This document shows, piece after piece, positions 1 to 9,848 of a DNA stretch of 34,834 nt. The translations under genes and the position numbers were made by a program. Numbering within the stretch: the stretch's first letter is position 1; each line of letters starts with the position of its first letter. A model generated the notes under the pieces. The model saw only the letters and a program-made list of their open reading frames with translations, made no database searches and was not told the origin of the DNA. The DNA lies in assembly GCA_030610815.1 (NCBI GenBank), contig JAUWRA010000006.1:1-34834 (forward strand), written 5' to 3'. The DNA comes from Methanosarcinales archaeon (GTDB lineage Archaea > Halobacteriota > Methanosarcinia > Methanosarcinales > Methanocomedenaceae).

Positions 1-1
1 G

Positions 2-88
2 GTCAACATACCGCTGACAATGACATCCAAAGAAGGAGTAACCCAGACAATAAACGTTAAGTTCACTGTACTGGACGAAGATCGTTAG
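2..88 (+). CDS. C-terminal end of an upstream + strand protein (...VNIPLTMTSKEGVTQTINVKFTVLDEDR*), probably a beta-rich extracellular/surface protein
   Basis: Open frame 2 from the window edge to TAG at 86-88; alternating beta-like sequence; truncated by window start. Confidence 0.5.
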   Translation, partial: VNIPLTMTSKEGVTQTINVKFTVLDEDR

Positions 89-96
89 TATTAAGA

Positions 97-134
97 AGAT
101 AGAAGATTACAATTCTTCTATCTCTTTTTCTTTT
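97..134. terminator. Hairpin plus T-rich tract between convergent genes
   Basis: AGATAGAAGA (97-106) and TCTTCTATCT (114-123) form a 10-bp perfect stem with 7-nt loop, followed by CTTTTTCTTTTTT; lies between the + gene ending at 88 and the - gene ending at 170. Confidence 0.5.
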
Positions 135-169
135 TTAAAAAATATTCTTAATTTTTCTGTTAACTACCT

Positions 170-3100
170 TTACAGCTTTTCCTCAATATTTCCTTCGATC
201 TCCAGATAAGCGTTTTTCAGTTTCTCAATTTCTTCCTCTGTAGCGTCCCAGTAGTTGCGCTTACTGGCTTCCATCAACCGTTTGATGATCTCTGCGGAAG
301 CGAACCTGTTATTCTCTGTCATGCGCTGGCGCATCTCATCATCAAATATATAGCGCTCTGCAATGGATGACCATATCCAGTTATCCACAGCACCGGTCGT
401 GGCGGCCAGACCCACCATATACTCCACCCTGTCAGCTATCTTCTGTGCGCCGTGGAAATCGTGCTCAAGCAGCCCGTCGATCCATTTCGGGTTCAGCAGC
501 CTTGTCCGCGTGCCGCGGGTTATCACATCCCCGATATCCTCGGTCTTGATGAGCTCCTTTGTAGTGTCTGTGATGAGCATTTCGGGTTTTACTCCGCGCA
601 CGATCTCAACTGCTTTGGACAGACCCCCGAAGAACTCGTAGTAGTGGTCCAGGTCCACGATCTCGTAGTCATGGCTGTCCCTTACCTGTGAGACCACATC
701 CACATTGGAAAGGACCTTCCTGTACGTTTCATCCGCATCCCCTGCATGGATATTTTCGGCATATACATGGTTCATTGAGCTTATGTAGGCATCCGCAAGC
801 TGGGTTTCCTCTGTCCAGTTGGATGTCTCGATCAGGCTGATGACGTTCGTGCCGTATGTCCCGGCAGGCGGGCCGAATATCCTTGCATTTGCAAGTTTCC
901 TGGCAGTTGTCTCGTCCCCCTCCACAGCCTTCAGCTCACTGAAGGCCTCTGCCGAATGTTCCTTCACATAGTTCATCTCCAAAGGTTCATCAAGGGATGC
1001 AACCAGGTTAAAAGCCCTGTCTATAAGCACCATCACGTTCGGGAACATGTCCCTGAAGAATCCGCATACATTAACAACACAATCGATACGCGGCCTGCCC
1101 ATCTCTTCAAGGGGTATCACCTCAAGTTTTGGTTCCCATGCCCCACTCTTCCTGACCACCTTTACGCCGATGTATGAAAATATCTGGCCTACCGTTTCAC
1201 CTCTTGTCTTCGTGGTCTCGAATCCCCACAGTACCACTGCCGAGCTTCTCGGGTATTTTCCGTGTTTTTTAAAATAATGCTGAATGGTATTTTCGGCAAT
1301 CTCTGCACCGCGTTCGTATGCGGCGTCGCTTGGCACCAGTCTCGGGTCGAACTGGAAGGTATTCTGTCCGGTTGGCAGCACTTCGGGCGTGCGGATCGGG
1401 TCTCCTCCGATATTGGGTGTGATGTACTCCCCATTCAGTCCCCTTAGGAGATTTTCAATCTCTGCCCTGTTATCGCAATTCCTGCTGACCGAAAGACCGA
1501 ACCCCAGGGTACGGACAAGACGTTTATCCTTGATATCCGAAAGCATTCCCTCCCCTTCATGAAGCAATCGTGTAACAAGTTGTTTTGCTTCCTCCTCTGC
1601 TTTGCCCAGTACCTGGGAATATGTTTGTCCGGTTGCTTCATCTGTTCCATGCGGGTTTTTCAGGGCAAGATCATAATCTGTGCCCTTTGATTCGGTGAGG
1701 ATCCTTGTCAGGGAGCTTGCATCTTCGCGGTCATATCGCAGGATAAATGTCACAAAATCCAGCATCTCCTCCTCTGTATAATTCCTTCCGATTATGTGAA
1801 GCCCCTTTGGAATTATTGAACGCTTAATTTCAAAGAGTTCATCATAAATAACATCCACATCAGCCTCCTCGCCGGTTTTAGCAAAATTCAGTTCGTTTGC
1901 CATTGAAACGATCTTTTCCCTGACCCTGCCGGCACGAAGCGGATCATGTATCAGCGCTTCATTGTACTCATGGATCAGGTCCTCCAGCACTGCATATCCT
2001 TCATACAGCTCAGACGCTGCAAACGACGGTGAATTATAGTTCACAATAGTAGCATAACTCCGTCTTTTTGCGATCATGGCCTCGGATGCATTGACGACAT
2101 GGTAGATGTACAGATGCGGAAGGTCACCGATAAGGACATCAGGGAAGCATTCTCCTGACATGCCGACCTCCTTTCCCTTTGCAAACTCCAGCGTTCCGTG
2201 TGTTCCCACATGTACCACAGCATCTGCACCCCATACATCCTCCAGCCAGCGGTAGAATGCGATGTACTGGTGATGCGGCGGGATTGTTTTGTCATGGTAT
2301 GCCTTCCCGGGATTCTCATGTATTCCCCTCGATGGCTGAAGTCCGACCAGAACGTTGCCGAACTCCACAGCCGGGATCAGGAAATCCTGTTTAAAGGTCA
2401 TAACCCCGCCCGGCGGATCGCCCCACTCACCCATCATCAGATCCCGCTGTGCGGCAGATAATTTTCCGAAACACGGTTTATATGCATCATTACCCATAGT
2501 AAAAGCGTTACGTGCTGTTTTTTCCACTGGGGTCCAGTTGCCGGAGTTGACAATTCCGGCGTTTAAGAAAAATTCATGTATCTTTTCATTTGATATTTTT
2601 TCACAATCGACGCTGTACCCCTCATCCTTCATCCTCTCCAGCAGTATTTTCATGCTTTCGAACGTATCGAGGTATGCGGCGCTTCCAAGATTCTCTTCAC
2701 CCGGCGGATAATCGTACAGGATAAATGCGATCTTCTTTTCATTGTTTGGTTTTTGCTGCAGCTTCAGCCATTTTTTTATGCGCCCTGTAACACGGTCGAT
2801 CCTATCCTCGATTGCGGTCACTTCTTTGATCCGCAGTTGCGAACCTTCTGCCACTTTTAGATCATCCAGTCCGCAGGCGGGTATTGGTTCAATGCACCCG
2901 TCCAGTTCAGGCAGCACCACGGCGGTAATGATTTCAATTGGTGAGAGGCCTGTTCCCGACTCCTTCCACTTTTCCACCTCCCGCATATACATCGGTGCAG
3001 GCGCAAAAACAGGAACATTCATTTTTTGAAGAAGTTTTAACGTGGGTTTTGGATCGCCGCCAAAAGGCCCTCCGTTCAGCCTGAACCAGCGAAAGTTTAC

Positions 3101-3955
3101 CACAGCATCGACTACTGCTTCCCCGTTCCGCATAAAGAATTTTTCCATCGCTTCCAGTGTATCCGATGTCCCGGCAAATACCGGGATCATATTCACTTCT
3201 CCGCCCATCCGGTCAAGGAATGCTTTCGTGACATGTATTGTTTGATCATAATGCATGCCGCCATGATAGAGAAGCCCGATCGTTGGTTTATGTTCATCAA
3301 AACCGGATTTATCCAGGTAATCAGGTAGATAATCAAATACGTCATCGCTTCCATGTACACGGATGCCGTGCTCTGGAAATATAAAAGGCGGTTTTGGATC
3401 AGGCAGCACTTTCTGGCCCCCATATTCCTTTGCAAGCATCAACAAAAGATTTTTTATATTGTAAGTCCCGCCATTTGCCCAGTATTTCACTGCCCATATA
3501 TAATTACGCATGTGTTTGAGTTTCCCGACAGGAACGGTGTTTCCGATTTTTTCTATACCATCCATGATCTTCCGGATCTTTTCAAAATCAAACTTTGAAC
3601 CCTCCTTCTTTTTTTCAAACATTTTTTTCATTGAAAAGGAGCCTATACGTGTAAGTGGCATAAGTTCAAAAGAGCCTATGAGAGATATTACGGTATTATC
3701 AAGGTCACGGATGGTATCTGCAGTAAGGGTCGATGCCCTCCCTCCCCCGCGAATATCAATTAAAACAATGTCGGCAGTGTGCAGATCATTTTTAAGGAGC
3801 GTCACGTCAATAAGCTCCTCATCGATCTCATGAGGATAATAGAGTTTAAGGTCTATGAGATCGCCGTGTTCTTTTTTTATTGCGTTCAATGCATCAACGA
3901 TCGGTTTCGTGGTCGTAAGAGTTGAGATTAAAACGATTTTTGTAATTTGAGACAT
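170..3955 (-). CDS. cobN: CobN-1: cobaltochelatase/Mg-chelatase large subunit (CobN/BchH family)
   Basis: 1261 aa; CobN hallmarks HVGTHGTLEFAKGKEVGMSGECFPDVLIGDLPHLYIY, AKRRSYATIV, TRLLNPKWIDGLLEHDFHGAQKIADRVEYMVGLAATTGAVDNW. Confidence 0.93.
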   Translation of the reverse strand: MSQITKIVLISTLTTTKPIVDALNAIKKEHGDLIDLKLYYPHEIDEELIDVTLLKNDLHTADIVLIDIRGGGRASTLTADTIRDLDNTVISLIGSFELMPLTRIGSFSMKKMFEKKKEGSKFDFEKIRKIMDGIEKIGNTVPVGKLKHMRNYIWAVKYWANGGTYNIKNLLLMLAKEYGGQKVLPDPKPPFIFPEHGIRVHGSDDVFDYLPDYLDKSGFDEHKPTIGLLYHGGMHYDQTIHVTKAFLDRMGGEVNMIPVFAGTSDTLEAMEKFFMRNGEAVVDAVVNFRWFRLNGGPFGGDPKPTLKLLQKMNVPVFAPAPMYMREVEKWKESGTGLSPIEIITAVVLPELDGCIEPIPACGLDDLKVAEGSQLRIKEVTAIEDRIDRVTGRIKKWLKLQQKPNNEKKIAFILYDYPPGEENLGSAAYLDTFESMKILLERMKDEGYSVDCEKISNEKIHEFFLNAGIVNSGNWTPVEKTARNAFTMGNDAYKPCFGKLSAAQRDLMMGEWGDPPGGVMTFKQDFLIPAVEFGNVLVGLQPSRGIHENPGKAYHDKTIPPHHQYIAFYRWLEDVWGADAVVHVGTHGTLEFAKGKEVGMSGECFPDVLIGDLPHLYIYHVVNASEAMIAKRRSYATIVNYNSPSFAASELYEGYAVLEDLIHEYNEALIHDPLRAGRVREKIVSMANELNFAKTGEEADVDVIYDELFEIKRSIIPKGLHIIGRNYTEEEMLDFVTFILRYDREDASSLTRILTESKGTDYDLALKNPHGTDEATGQTYSQVLGKAEEEAKQLVTRLLHEGEGMLSDIKDKRLVRTLGFGLSVSRNCDNRAEIENLLRGLNGEYITPNIGGDPIRTPEVLPTGQNTFQFDPRLVPSDAAYERGAEIAENTIQHYFKKHGKYPRSSAVVLWGFETTKTRGETVGQIFSYIGVKVVRKSGAWEPKLEVIPLEEMGRPRIDCVVNVCGFFRDMFPNVMVLIDRAFNLVASLDEPLEMNYVKEHSAEAFSELKAVEGDETTARKLANARIFGPPAGTYGTNVISLIETSNWTEETQLADAYISSMNHVYAENIHAGDADETYRKVLSNVDVVSQVRDSHDYEIVDLDHYYEFFGGLSKAVEIVRGVKPEMLITDTTKELIKTEDIGDVITRGTRTRLLNPKWIDGLLEHDFHGAQKIADRVEYMVGLAATTGAVDNWIWSSIAERYIFDDEMRQRMTENNRFASAEIIKRLMEASKRNYWDATEEEIEKLKNAYLEIEGNIEEKL

Positions 3956-4175
3956 AATAGTAACATCAAAATATCTGAATAGTATTAAATATTTATATTT
4001 TATTCATATAGTTTGCTACATATTTTATATTTTATGCGAAAAACGCAATTTTAAGGTTGATACATTCACAATTCTTCCTGGATACAGGTCGTACATTATT
4101 GGTATTTCCTGTTCCATATCGACTACTAATGACAGGAGTGATTATACCTGATTTAGTGGGAACTTAGGTGTAAGA

Positions 4176-5120
4176 TCAACGATTTAAGTGACAAGCTGCA
4201 TGGTGCTGATTTCCAACCTCCACCATAACAGGCTCTTCGGTCTCGCATATTCTTTCGCTGTACTGGCATCTGGTGTGGAATCTGCATCCTGACGGTGGAT
4301 CCATCGGATTCGGCATCTCACCTTCCAGTATGATCCTCTTCCGTTTGACCTCTGGGTCAGCAACAGGTATTGCAGACAGCAGCGCTTTTGTGTATGGATG
4401 CCTGGCATCGTTAAATATCTCGTCTGTCTTCCCTATTTCAACCAGTTTTCCGAGATACATCACAGCGACCCGGTCGGTCATGATTTTTACTACTTCCAGA
4501 TCGTGGGAGATGAACAGACATGTTAGTCCGAATTTCTTTTTCACATCTCTTAATAGGTAGAGTATTTGCGCCTGGACATTCACATCCAGTGCCGAGGTCG
4601 GCTCATCAGCAACAATAAACTCAGGATTTATTGCCAGGATCCTTGCAATAACAGCGCGCTGATTCTGCCCTCCGCTAAGTTCATGAGGATAACGGTTCAC
4701 ATGTTCAGGATTTAACCCGACCGTCTCTATCAGTTCCATGATCTTTTCATTCCTTTGTTCTTTGCTGACCTTCTTATACAATTTCAGTGGCTCTGCAATG
4801 CAATCTCCAATACGCATTCTCGGATTCAGGGATGCGTCAGGGTTCTGGAATATGATCTGCATCCTGGGCCGCAGTTTTTTCAGGTTCTTTTTACTTAATT
4901 CAAATAAATCCAGGTTATCAAAAATTACCCTCCCTTCGGTAGGTTCGATAAGTCTAAGAATCAACCTGCCAACAGTTGTCTTTCCACACCCACTCTCACC
5001 GACCAGGCCAAGAGTCTCTCCTTTTTGAATCTTGAAATCAATACCATCAACGGCTTTAACAGATTTTCTGCCAAACATCCCGTTTGAAAAATATTTTTTC
5101 AAATTTGTGACTTCAATCAT
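4176..5120 (-). CDS. Dipeptide/oligopeptide/nickel ABC transporter ATP-binding protein (DppF/OppF-like)
   Basis: 314 aa; Walker A GESGCGKTT, LSGGQNQRAVIARIL signature, EPTSALDVNVQAQIL, C-terminal oligo_HPY motif CRFHTRCQYSERIC. Confidence 0.93.
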   Translation of the reverse strand: MIEVTNLKKYFSNGMFGRKSVKAVDGIDFKIQKGETLGLVGESGCGKTTVGRLILRLIEPTEGRVIFDNLDLFELSKKNLKKLRPRMQIIFQNPDASLNPRMRIGDCIAEPLKLYKKVSKEQRNEKIMELIETVGLNPEHVNRYPHELSGGQNQRAVIARILAINPEFIVADEPTSALDVNVQAQILYLLRDVKKKFGLTCLFISHDLEVVKIMTDRVAVMYLGKLVEIGKTDEIFNDARHPYTKALLSAIPVADPEVKRKRIILEGEMPNPMDPPSGCRFHTRCQYSERICETEEPVMVEVGNQHHAACHLNR

Positions 5121-6054
5121 ACAAAAAACACCTCACAAAGTGTTTTTCTCCAACTTTTTTCATCTGCGGCCTCTCTTTCTTACATCTTCCGGTTGCATAC
5201 GAACATCTAGGATGGAACTTACATCCTTCAGGAATATTGATCAAACTTGGGCTTATACCTGGTATCGGTTTCAAGCCCCTGCCCGGAAGAGAATCAAGAA
5301 AACCCCTGGTATACGGGTGTTTGGGGTTTTTGAATATATTCCTGACATCTGCATATTCCACGATCTCACCCGGATACATCACAGCCATGTGATCACACAG
5401 CTCGGCTGCTACACCGAGATCGTGCGTGATGAGCAGCATAGAAGTCCCTGAGTCCTTCAATACTTCTTTCATCAATTCCACTATCTGCGCCTGTGTCGTG
5501 ACATCCAGTCCGGTGGTTGGCTCATCTGCGATGATAAGTGAGGGCATACAGATCAATCCCATTGCGATCATCGCTCTCTGCCTCATCCCTCCGCTGAACT
5601 CATGAGGATATTCATTCACTCTTTTTGAAGGCAACGGAATCCGTACAGATTTTAACATCTCGATTACCTTTTCCTTTGCATTTTGATTATCCAGGTGTTG
5701 ATGCAATTCTACAGGTTCGGCAACCTGTGTTCCTACAGTAAGAACCGGATTCATCGACGAAAGTGGATTCTGGAATATCATGGCAATCTCTTTTCCCCTT
5801 ATCTTCCTCATCTCATCCTCGCTAAGTTTGAGCAAATCTTCTCCCTTGTATAAAATCCTGCCTTCTACTTTCGTGTTCTCGGAAAGCAAACGCAATATCG
5901 AAAGCCCCAGAATAGTTTTACCGCATCCTGTCTCCCCGATTATGCCGAGGGTTTCACCTTCTCCAATATCCAGATCAACATCGTTTACCGCCCGTACCAT
6001 ACCATCTTCACTGTAAAAATATACTTTTAGATTACGTATACCCAGCAATGTCAT
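5113..6054 (-). CDS. Dipeptide/oligopeptide/nickel ABC transporter ATP-binding protein (DppD/OppD-like)
   Basis: Starts MTLLGIRNLKVYFYSEDG; Walker A GETGCGKT, FSGGMRQRAMIAM, EPTTGLDVTTQAQIVELM, CKFHPRCSYATGRC. The ORF-track start at 6216 is an overextension into the upstream permease; ATG at 6054 overlaps the permease stop (ATGA). Confidence 0.92.
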   Translation of the reverse strand: MTLLGIRNLKVYFYSEDGMVRAVNDVDLDIGEGETLGIIGETGCGKTILGLSILRLLSENTKVEGRILYKGEDLLKLSEDEMRKIRGKEIAMIFQNPLSSMNPVLTVGTQVAEPVELHQHLDNQNAKEKVIEMLKSVRIPLPSKRVNEYPHEFSGGMRQRAMIAMGLICMPSLIIADEPTTGLDVTTQAQIVELMKEVLKDSGTSMLLITHDLGVAAELCDHMAVMYPGEIVEYADVRNIFKNPKHPYTRGFLDSLPGRGLKPIPGISPSLINIPEGCKFHPRCSYATGRCKKERPQMKKVGEKHFVRCFLYD

Positions 6055-6923
6055 TCCTTCAGCTCCCGTTGCTGCCTTGGGTCCAAAATATCCCGCAGTC
6101 CATCGCCCAGGAAATTGAATGCCAGCACCGCTACCATAATCGCCAATCCGGGAAAAGTTGTCAGATGGGGTGCTGTTTGTATGAAAGCGCGTCCATTGTT
6201 CAGCATCGAACCCCACTCAGGGGTGGGCGGCTGCGCTCCCAGCCCCAGGAAACTTAAGCCAGCCGCTGCCAGGATTATAAAAGCCATATCAAGCGTTGCC
6301 AGCACTATCACGGGCGCCATCACATTGGGGAGGATATGGCGGGTCATGATATGCAAATCGCTGCAACCAAGCGCTCTTGCCGACTCAACGAATTCCTTTT
6401 GTTTAACAGATAGTACTGATCCGCGTACTACTCTGGCAAGACCGGTCCAGCCCACCATCGCCAGAGCCAGCATCACATTGAAAAGACCCGGACCCAGGGC
6501 GCCTGCGATTGCCAGAGCCAGTATGATCCCCGGAAATGCCAGTACTACATCCACAAGTCTCATAATAATCTCATCTACAATACCGCCATAGTACCCGGAA
6601 ATTAAACCAAGCGTTACTCCGATAACTGTGATTATTCCAACCACAATTACACCTAATTTAAGTGAGACCCTGGCTCCATATATGATCCTGCTCAGCAGAC
6701 ACCTGCCAAGATCATCTGTTCCCATTGGATATTCTCCGGAAGGTGATAACAAACGCTTATCAAGATTTTGCTCGATCGGATCATGTGGAGCAATAAAAGG
6801 CGCAAAGAGTGCGATAAATGCGAGTGAAATGATAATTATCAATCCAATTATCGCAATTTTATTCTTTTTTAATTGTTGGAATGCCAATTTTTTCCTTGAT
6901 TTCATAGTCCCTGTACCGCTCAT
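6051..6923 (-). CDS. Dipeptide/nickel-type ABC transporter permease (DppC/OppC-like)
   Basis: 290 aa; PHDPIEQNLDKRLLSPSGEYPMGTDDLGRCLLSRIIYGARVSL is the typical DppC N-terminus; EAA loop ESARALGCSDLHIMTRHILPN. Confidence 0.93.
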   Translation of the reverse strand: MSGTGTMKSRKKLAFQQLKKNKIAIIGLIIIISLAFIALFAPFIAPHDPIEQNLDKRLLSPSGEYPMGTDDLGRCLLSRIIYGARVSLKLGVIVVGIITVIGVTLGLISGYYGGIVDEIIMRLVDVVLAFPGIILALAIAGALGPGLFNVMLALAMVGWTGLARVVRGSVLSVKQKEFVESARALGCSDLHIMTRHILPNVMAPVIVLATLDMAFIILAAAGLSFLGLGAQPPTPEWGSMLNNGRAFIQTAPHLTTFPGLAIMVAVLAFNFLGDGLRDILDPRQQRELKE

Positions 6924-6962
6924 GAATTTATACTTACAACATCACGCTTTTCATTCTGTTGT

Positions 6963-7907
6963 TCATTTCACTCCTTCGTACCTTATTCTTGGATCCAGAT
7001 AGGTATATGATATATCTACTACAAGGTTGACAATAACGAATATCACTGCCACGAACAGCACACCACCCTGGATCATCGCAAAATCCCGTGCATATATCGA
7101 ATCAACCAGGAGTTTACCTATACCTGGCCATGCAAAGATCGTTTCAATTATTACTGCGCCCTCAAGTACCCTGCCAAATTGCATGCCTATAACTGTTACA
7201 ATTGGAATGAGTGCATTTTTAAGTGCATGTTTGCTGATAACAACTTTTTCACTCAATCCTTTTGCTCTTGCGGTTCTGATATAATCCTGCCTGAGCACCT
7301 CAAGCATACTCGACCTCGTCAGTCTTGTGGTAATGGCTGCCATTCCGGTTCCAAGCGTCAGGGCAGGCAGTATAATATACTCAAAACCACCATAACCGCA
7401 AACCGGGAACCAGCCCAGATGTACAGAAAACAAGAGTATAAGCAATAAACCTAGCCAAAAATTTGGCATGGACACGCCAAGCATTGCTCCCATCATGCTG
7501 ACATTATCCGTTAAAGAATATTGTCTGGTTGCAGAGATAATCCCAACCGGAATCGCAATTATTAGTGCCACAAGCATACTAACGGCAGCAAGCTTAATTG
7601 TGGCCGGGAATCTGACCAATATCTCAGATAAGACCGGCTGACCATTTATTAAACTGCAGCCCAAGTCTCCATGTATCGCGTGGTTCAACCATTTTATATA
7701 TTGAATATGTAGTGGAGCATCCAAACCTTCTTGGACCCTTATCCATTCAATATCCTCCTGAGTCAGGTCATCCACACCATATCTGGCCATAGCTATCATT
7801 TCTGCCGGATCGCCGGGTGTGAAATGCATTATCAAAAAAGTCATCATCGTTACGCCTAATATGACGATGAACATCAAACACATTCTTTTCAGGATGAATG
7901 TCAGCAT
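6963..7907 (-). CDS. Dipeptide/nickel-type ABC transporter permease (DppB/OppB-like)
   Basis: 314 aa; TFLIMHFTPGDPAEMIA, EAA loop DYIRTARAKGLSEKVVISKHALKNALIPIVTVIG, FAWPGIGKLLVDSIYARDF. Confidence 0.93.
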   Translation of the reverse strand: MLTFILKRMCLMFIVILGVTMMTFLIMHFTPGDPAEMIAMARYGVDDLTQEDIEWIRVQEGLDAPLHIQYIKWLNHAIHGDLGCSLINGQPVLSEILVRFPATIKLAAVSMLVALIIAIPVGIISATRQYSLTDNVSMMGAMLGVSMPNFWLGLLLILLFSVHLGWFPVCGYGGFEYIILPALTLGTGMAAITTRLTRSSMLEVLRQDYIRTARAKGLSEKVVISKHALKNALIPIVTVIGMQFGRVLEGAVIIETIFAWPGIGKLLVDSIYARDFAMIQGGVLFVAVIFVIVNLVVDISYTYLDPRIRYEGVK

Positions 7908-7999
7908 AGAATCTCCTTTTCAGATTCACTCAAACTACTTGGCAATTTATGTTAATAACATATCTGATCATTTGATCCTCACACTTTTGATATACCGAA

Positions 8000-8770
8000 T
8001 TAGTCTACTTCAATGCCACTGAATAAATAAGTGCTTAAAATAATCATGAGAGTAGAAAAACACACCAATACGAGTAAATCTAAGGTCACAGAAAATTGTG
8101 TAATTCCGATCAGGCTGTGTCTCAGTCCGTCCACACCATAGGTTAATGGGTTCATGTAAGTCAAATATTGCAGCCAGACCGGGAGGTTATCCAAAGGAAA
8201 AAAGGCACCTGAAAGAAGAAAAACAGGGAATGCAAAAAGCCTTGTTATCAATTGAAAACCATGCATATCCTCCATTTTTGATGCAAATATCAATCCTAAA
8301 CAAACAAACGAGACGGAAATCAGGATCATAAATACTATGGCCGATAAAAATCCGACAACTCCGGTTATCTTAACACCAATTACCAATGAGATCAGCAGTA
8401 TTAAAATACCCTGTATCAGTGCTGTTGTCACTCCACCGGCGGTTTTCCCTATCACGATTGAAAACCTGTCAACCGGTGCAACCATTATTTCTTTTAAGAA
8501 TCCAAACTGTTTGTCCATGAGAACAGTCAGCCCGCTACTAATTGAATCGAAAAGCAAAGCCATTCCGATAATACCGGGTGCAAGAAAATCGATATAATCT
8601 ATTTCCGGGGGTATGTCTGAAAACCTGATGGATGCATTGAATCCGAATCCAAGAATCACGAGAAAAAAAAGTGGCATTGCAAGTGAACCGATAACTCTGC
8701 TTTTTGCCCTGAAAAATCTCGTCATTTCCCTAAGCCAAATTATATAAATTGCATTAAAATGTAATTTCAT
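8000..8770 (-). CDS. ABC-2 type transporter permease (DrrB-like)
   Basis: 256 aa multi-TM; ABC-2 motifs (FLKEIMVAPVDRFSIVIGKTAGG, LSGAFFPLDNLPVWLQYLTYMNPLTYGVDGLR). Confidence 0.9.
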   Translation of the reverse strand: MKLHFNAIYIIWLREMTRFFRAKSRVIGSLAMPLFFLVILGFGFNASIRFSDIPPEIDYIDFLAPGIIGMALLFDSISSGLTVLMDKQFGFLKEIMVAPVDRFSIVIGKTAGGVTTALIQGILILLISLVIGVKITGVVGFLSAIVFMILISVSFVCLGLIFASKMEDMHGFQLITRLFAFPVFLLSGAFFPLDNLPVWLQYLTYMNPLTYGVDGLRHSLIGITQFSVTLDLLVLVCFSTLMIILSTYLFSGIEVD

Positions 8771-9774
8771 CTTGTACCCCTCATTCTTTCCCGTACCATC
8801 CTTTGAAAATGTTCCTTTTTGCCTGTGTCTTGGTCCCTTATCGTTCTTCCCGTAAAGTGTAAGAAAACATCTTCCAGGGTTGGTTTGCGTAAACCCACGG
8901 ACTGAACAATGACGCCTTCTTTATGGGCAATATCCATTATTCTCGGTATCATTCTTTCACCGTCTTCCACACTCAAATATAACGATTCATATAACGATTC
9001 ATCATGCAATTCCATTCCTTTGATGAAATCAAAGGCTGTTAATGTGTTTAAAAAATTTTTACCGTCTGCTACCTGCAGCGATATTATATCTTTACCAATA
9101 GAATTTTTTAAATTGGCCGGACTATCATGAGCAATTACTTTGCCGTGATCAATGATCACAATTCTGTCACAAAGATAGTCGGCCTCATCCATATAGTGGG
9201 TGGTTAAAACAACTGTTATCTTTTCGTCTTTATTCAGTCTTTTTACGTACTCCCAAACGCTCCGTCTTGTTTGAGCATCCAGACCAAGAGTTGGCTCATC
9301 TAAAAATAAAACATTGGGATAATGCATTAGTCCTCTGGCAATTTCCAATCTTCGCTGCATCCCACCAGAATAATTTTTAACAAAAATATCAGCTTTATCA
9401 CTTAATTCAACAAGATCCAGGACTTCATCGATTCTTTCTTGCCTCACATCTTTATCCATATTATATATTCGGGCATGAAAGTCCAGATTTTCCCTCCCGG
9501 TTAATTCGATATCTGTACTTGGATTTTGAAAAACAATGCCTATAGATTTTCTTACTGCATCCTGGTCGCTTAAAATATTGTAGCCACATACCTCTGCAAA
9601 ACCTGATGTGGGCTTGAGCAAAGTAGCCAGCATTTTGATAATCGTGGTTTTACCAGCTCCATTGGGACCGAGTAAACCAAATATTTCATCTTTTTTGACG
9701 TTAAGGCTAATATTATCAACAGCTCTTAAATCCCCATATTTTTTAGTGAGTTTGTCAGTTTTTATTGAATACAT
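8767..9774 (-). CDS. ABC-2 type transporter ATP-binding protein (DrrA-like)
   Basis: 335 aa; GPNGAGKTT, YSGGMQRRLEIARGL, DEPTLGLDAQTRR, THYMDEAD; 4-bp ATGA overlap with downstream permease. Confidence 0.93.
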   Translation of the reverse strand: MYSIKTDKLTKKYGDLRAVDNISLNVKKDEIFGLLGPNGAGKTTIIKMLATLLKPTSGFAEVCGYNILSDQDAVRKSIGIVFQNPSTDIELTGRENLDFHARIYNMDKDVRQERIDEVLDLVELSDKADIFVKNYSGGMQRRLEIARGLMHYPNVLFLDEPTLGLDAQTRRSVWEYVKRLNKDEKITVVLTTHYMDEADYLCDRIVIIDHGKVIAHDSPANLKNSIGKDIISLQVADGKNFLNTLTAFDFIKGMELHDESLYESLYLSVEDGERMIPRIMDIAHKEGVIVQSVGLRKPTLEDVFLHFTGRTIRDQDTGKKEHFQRMVRERMRGTR

Positions 9775-9848
9775 TTATATACAACTCTACAAATTATATC
9801 GTCTGAGAACGATCAAATATTTATACTGAAGGGTAAATGCCACATGGT

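Noticed and set aside
363-3833. Many 60-120 aa ORFs antisense to cobN-1 (and likewise opposite cobN-2, cobN-3 and the ABC genes)
   Set aside because: They are opposite a clearly coding frame, show no recognisable domains or SD context, and arise from codon-bias shadowing.
4035-4047. TGCG-AAAAA-CGCA mini-hairpin upstream of cobN-1
   Set aside because: Four-bp arms are too short to separate from chance.
6055-6216. N-terminal 54-aa extension of the DppD-like ORF
   Set aside because: It overlaps the DppC-like permease in another frame; ATG at 6054 gives a family-typical start and an ATGA overlap.
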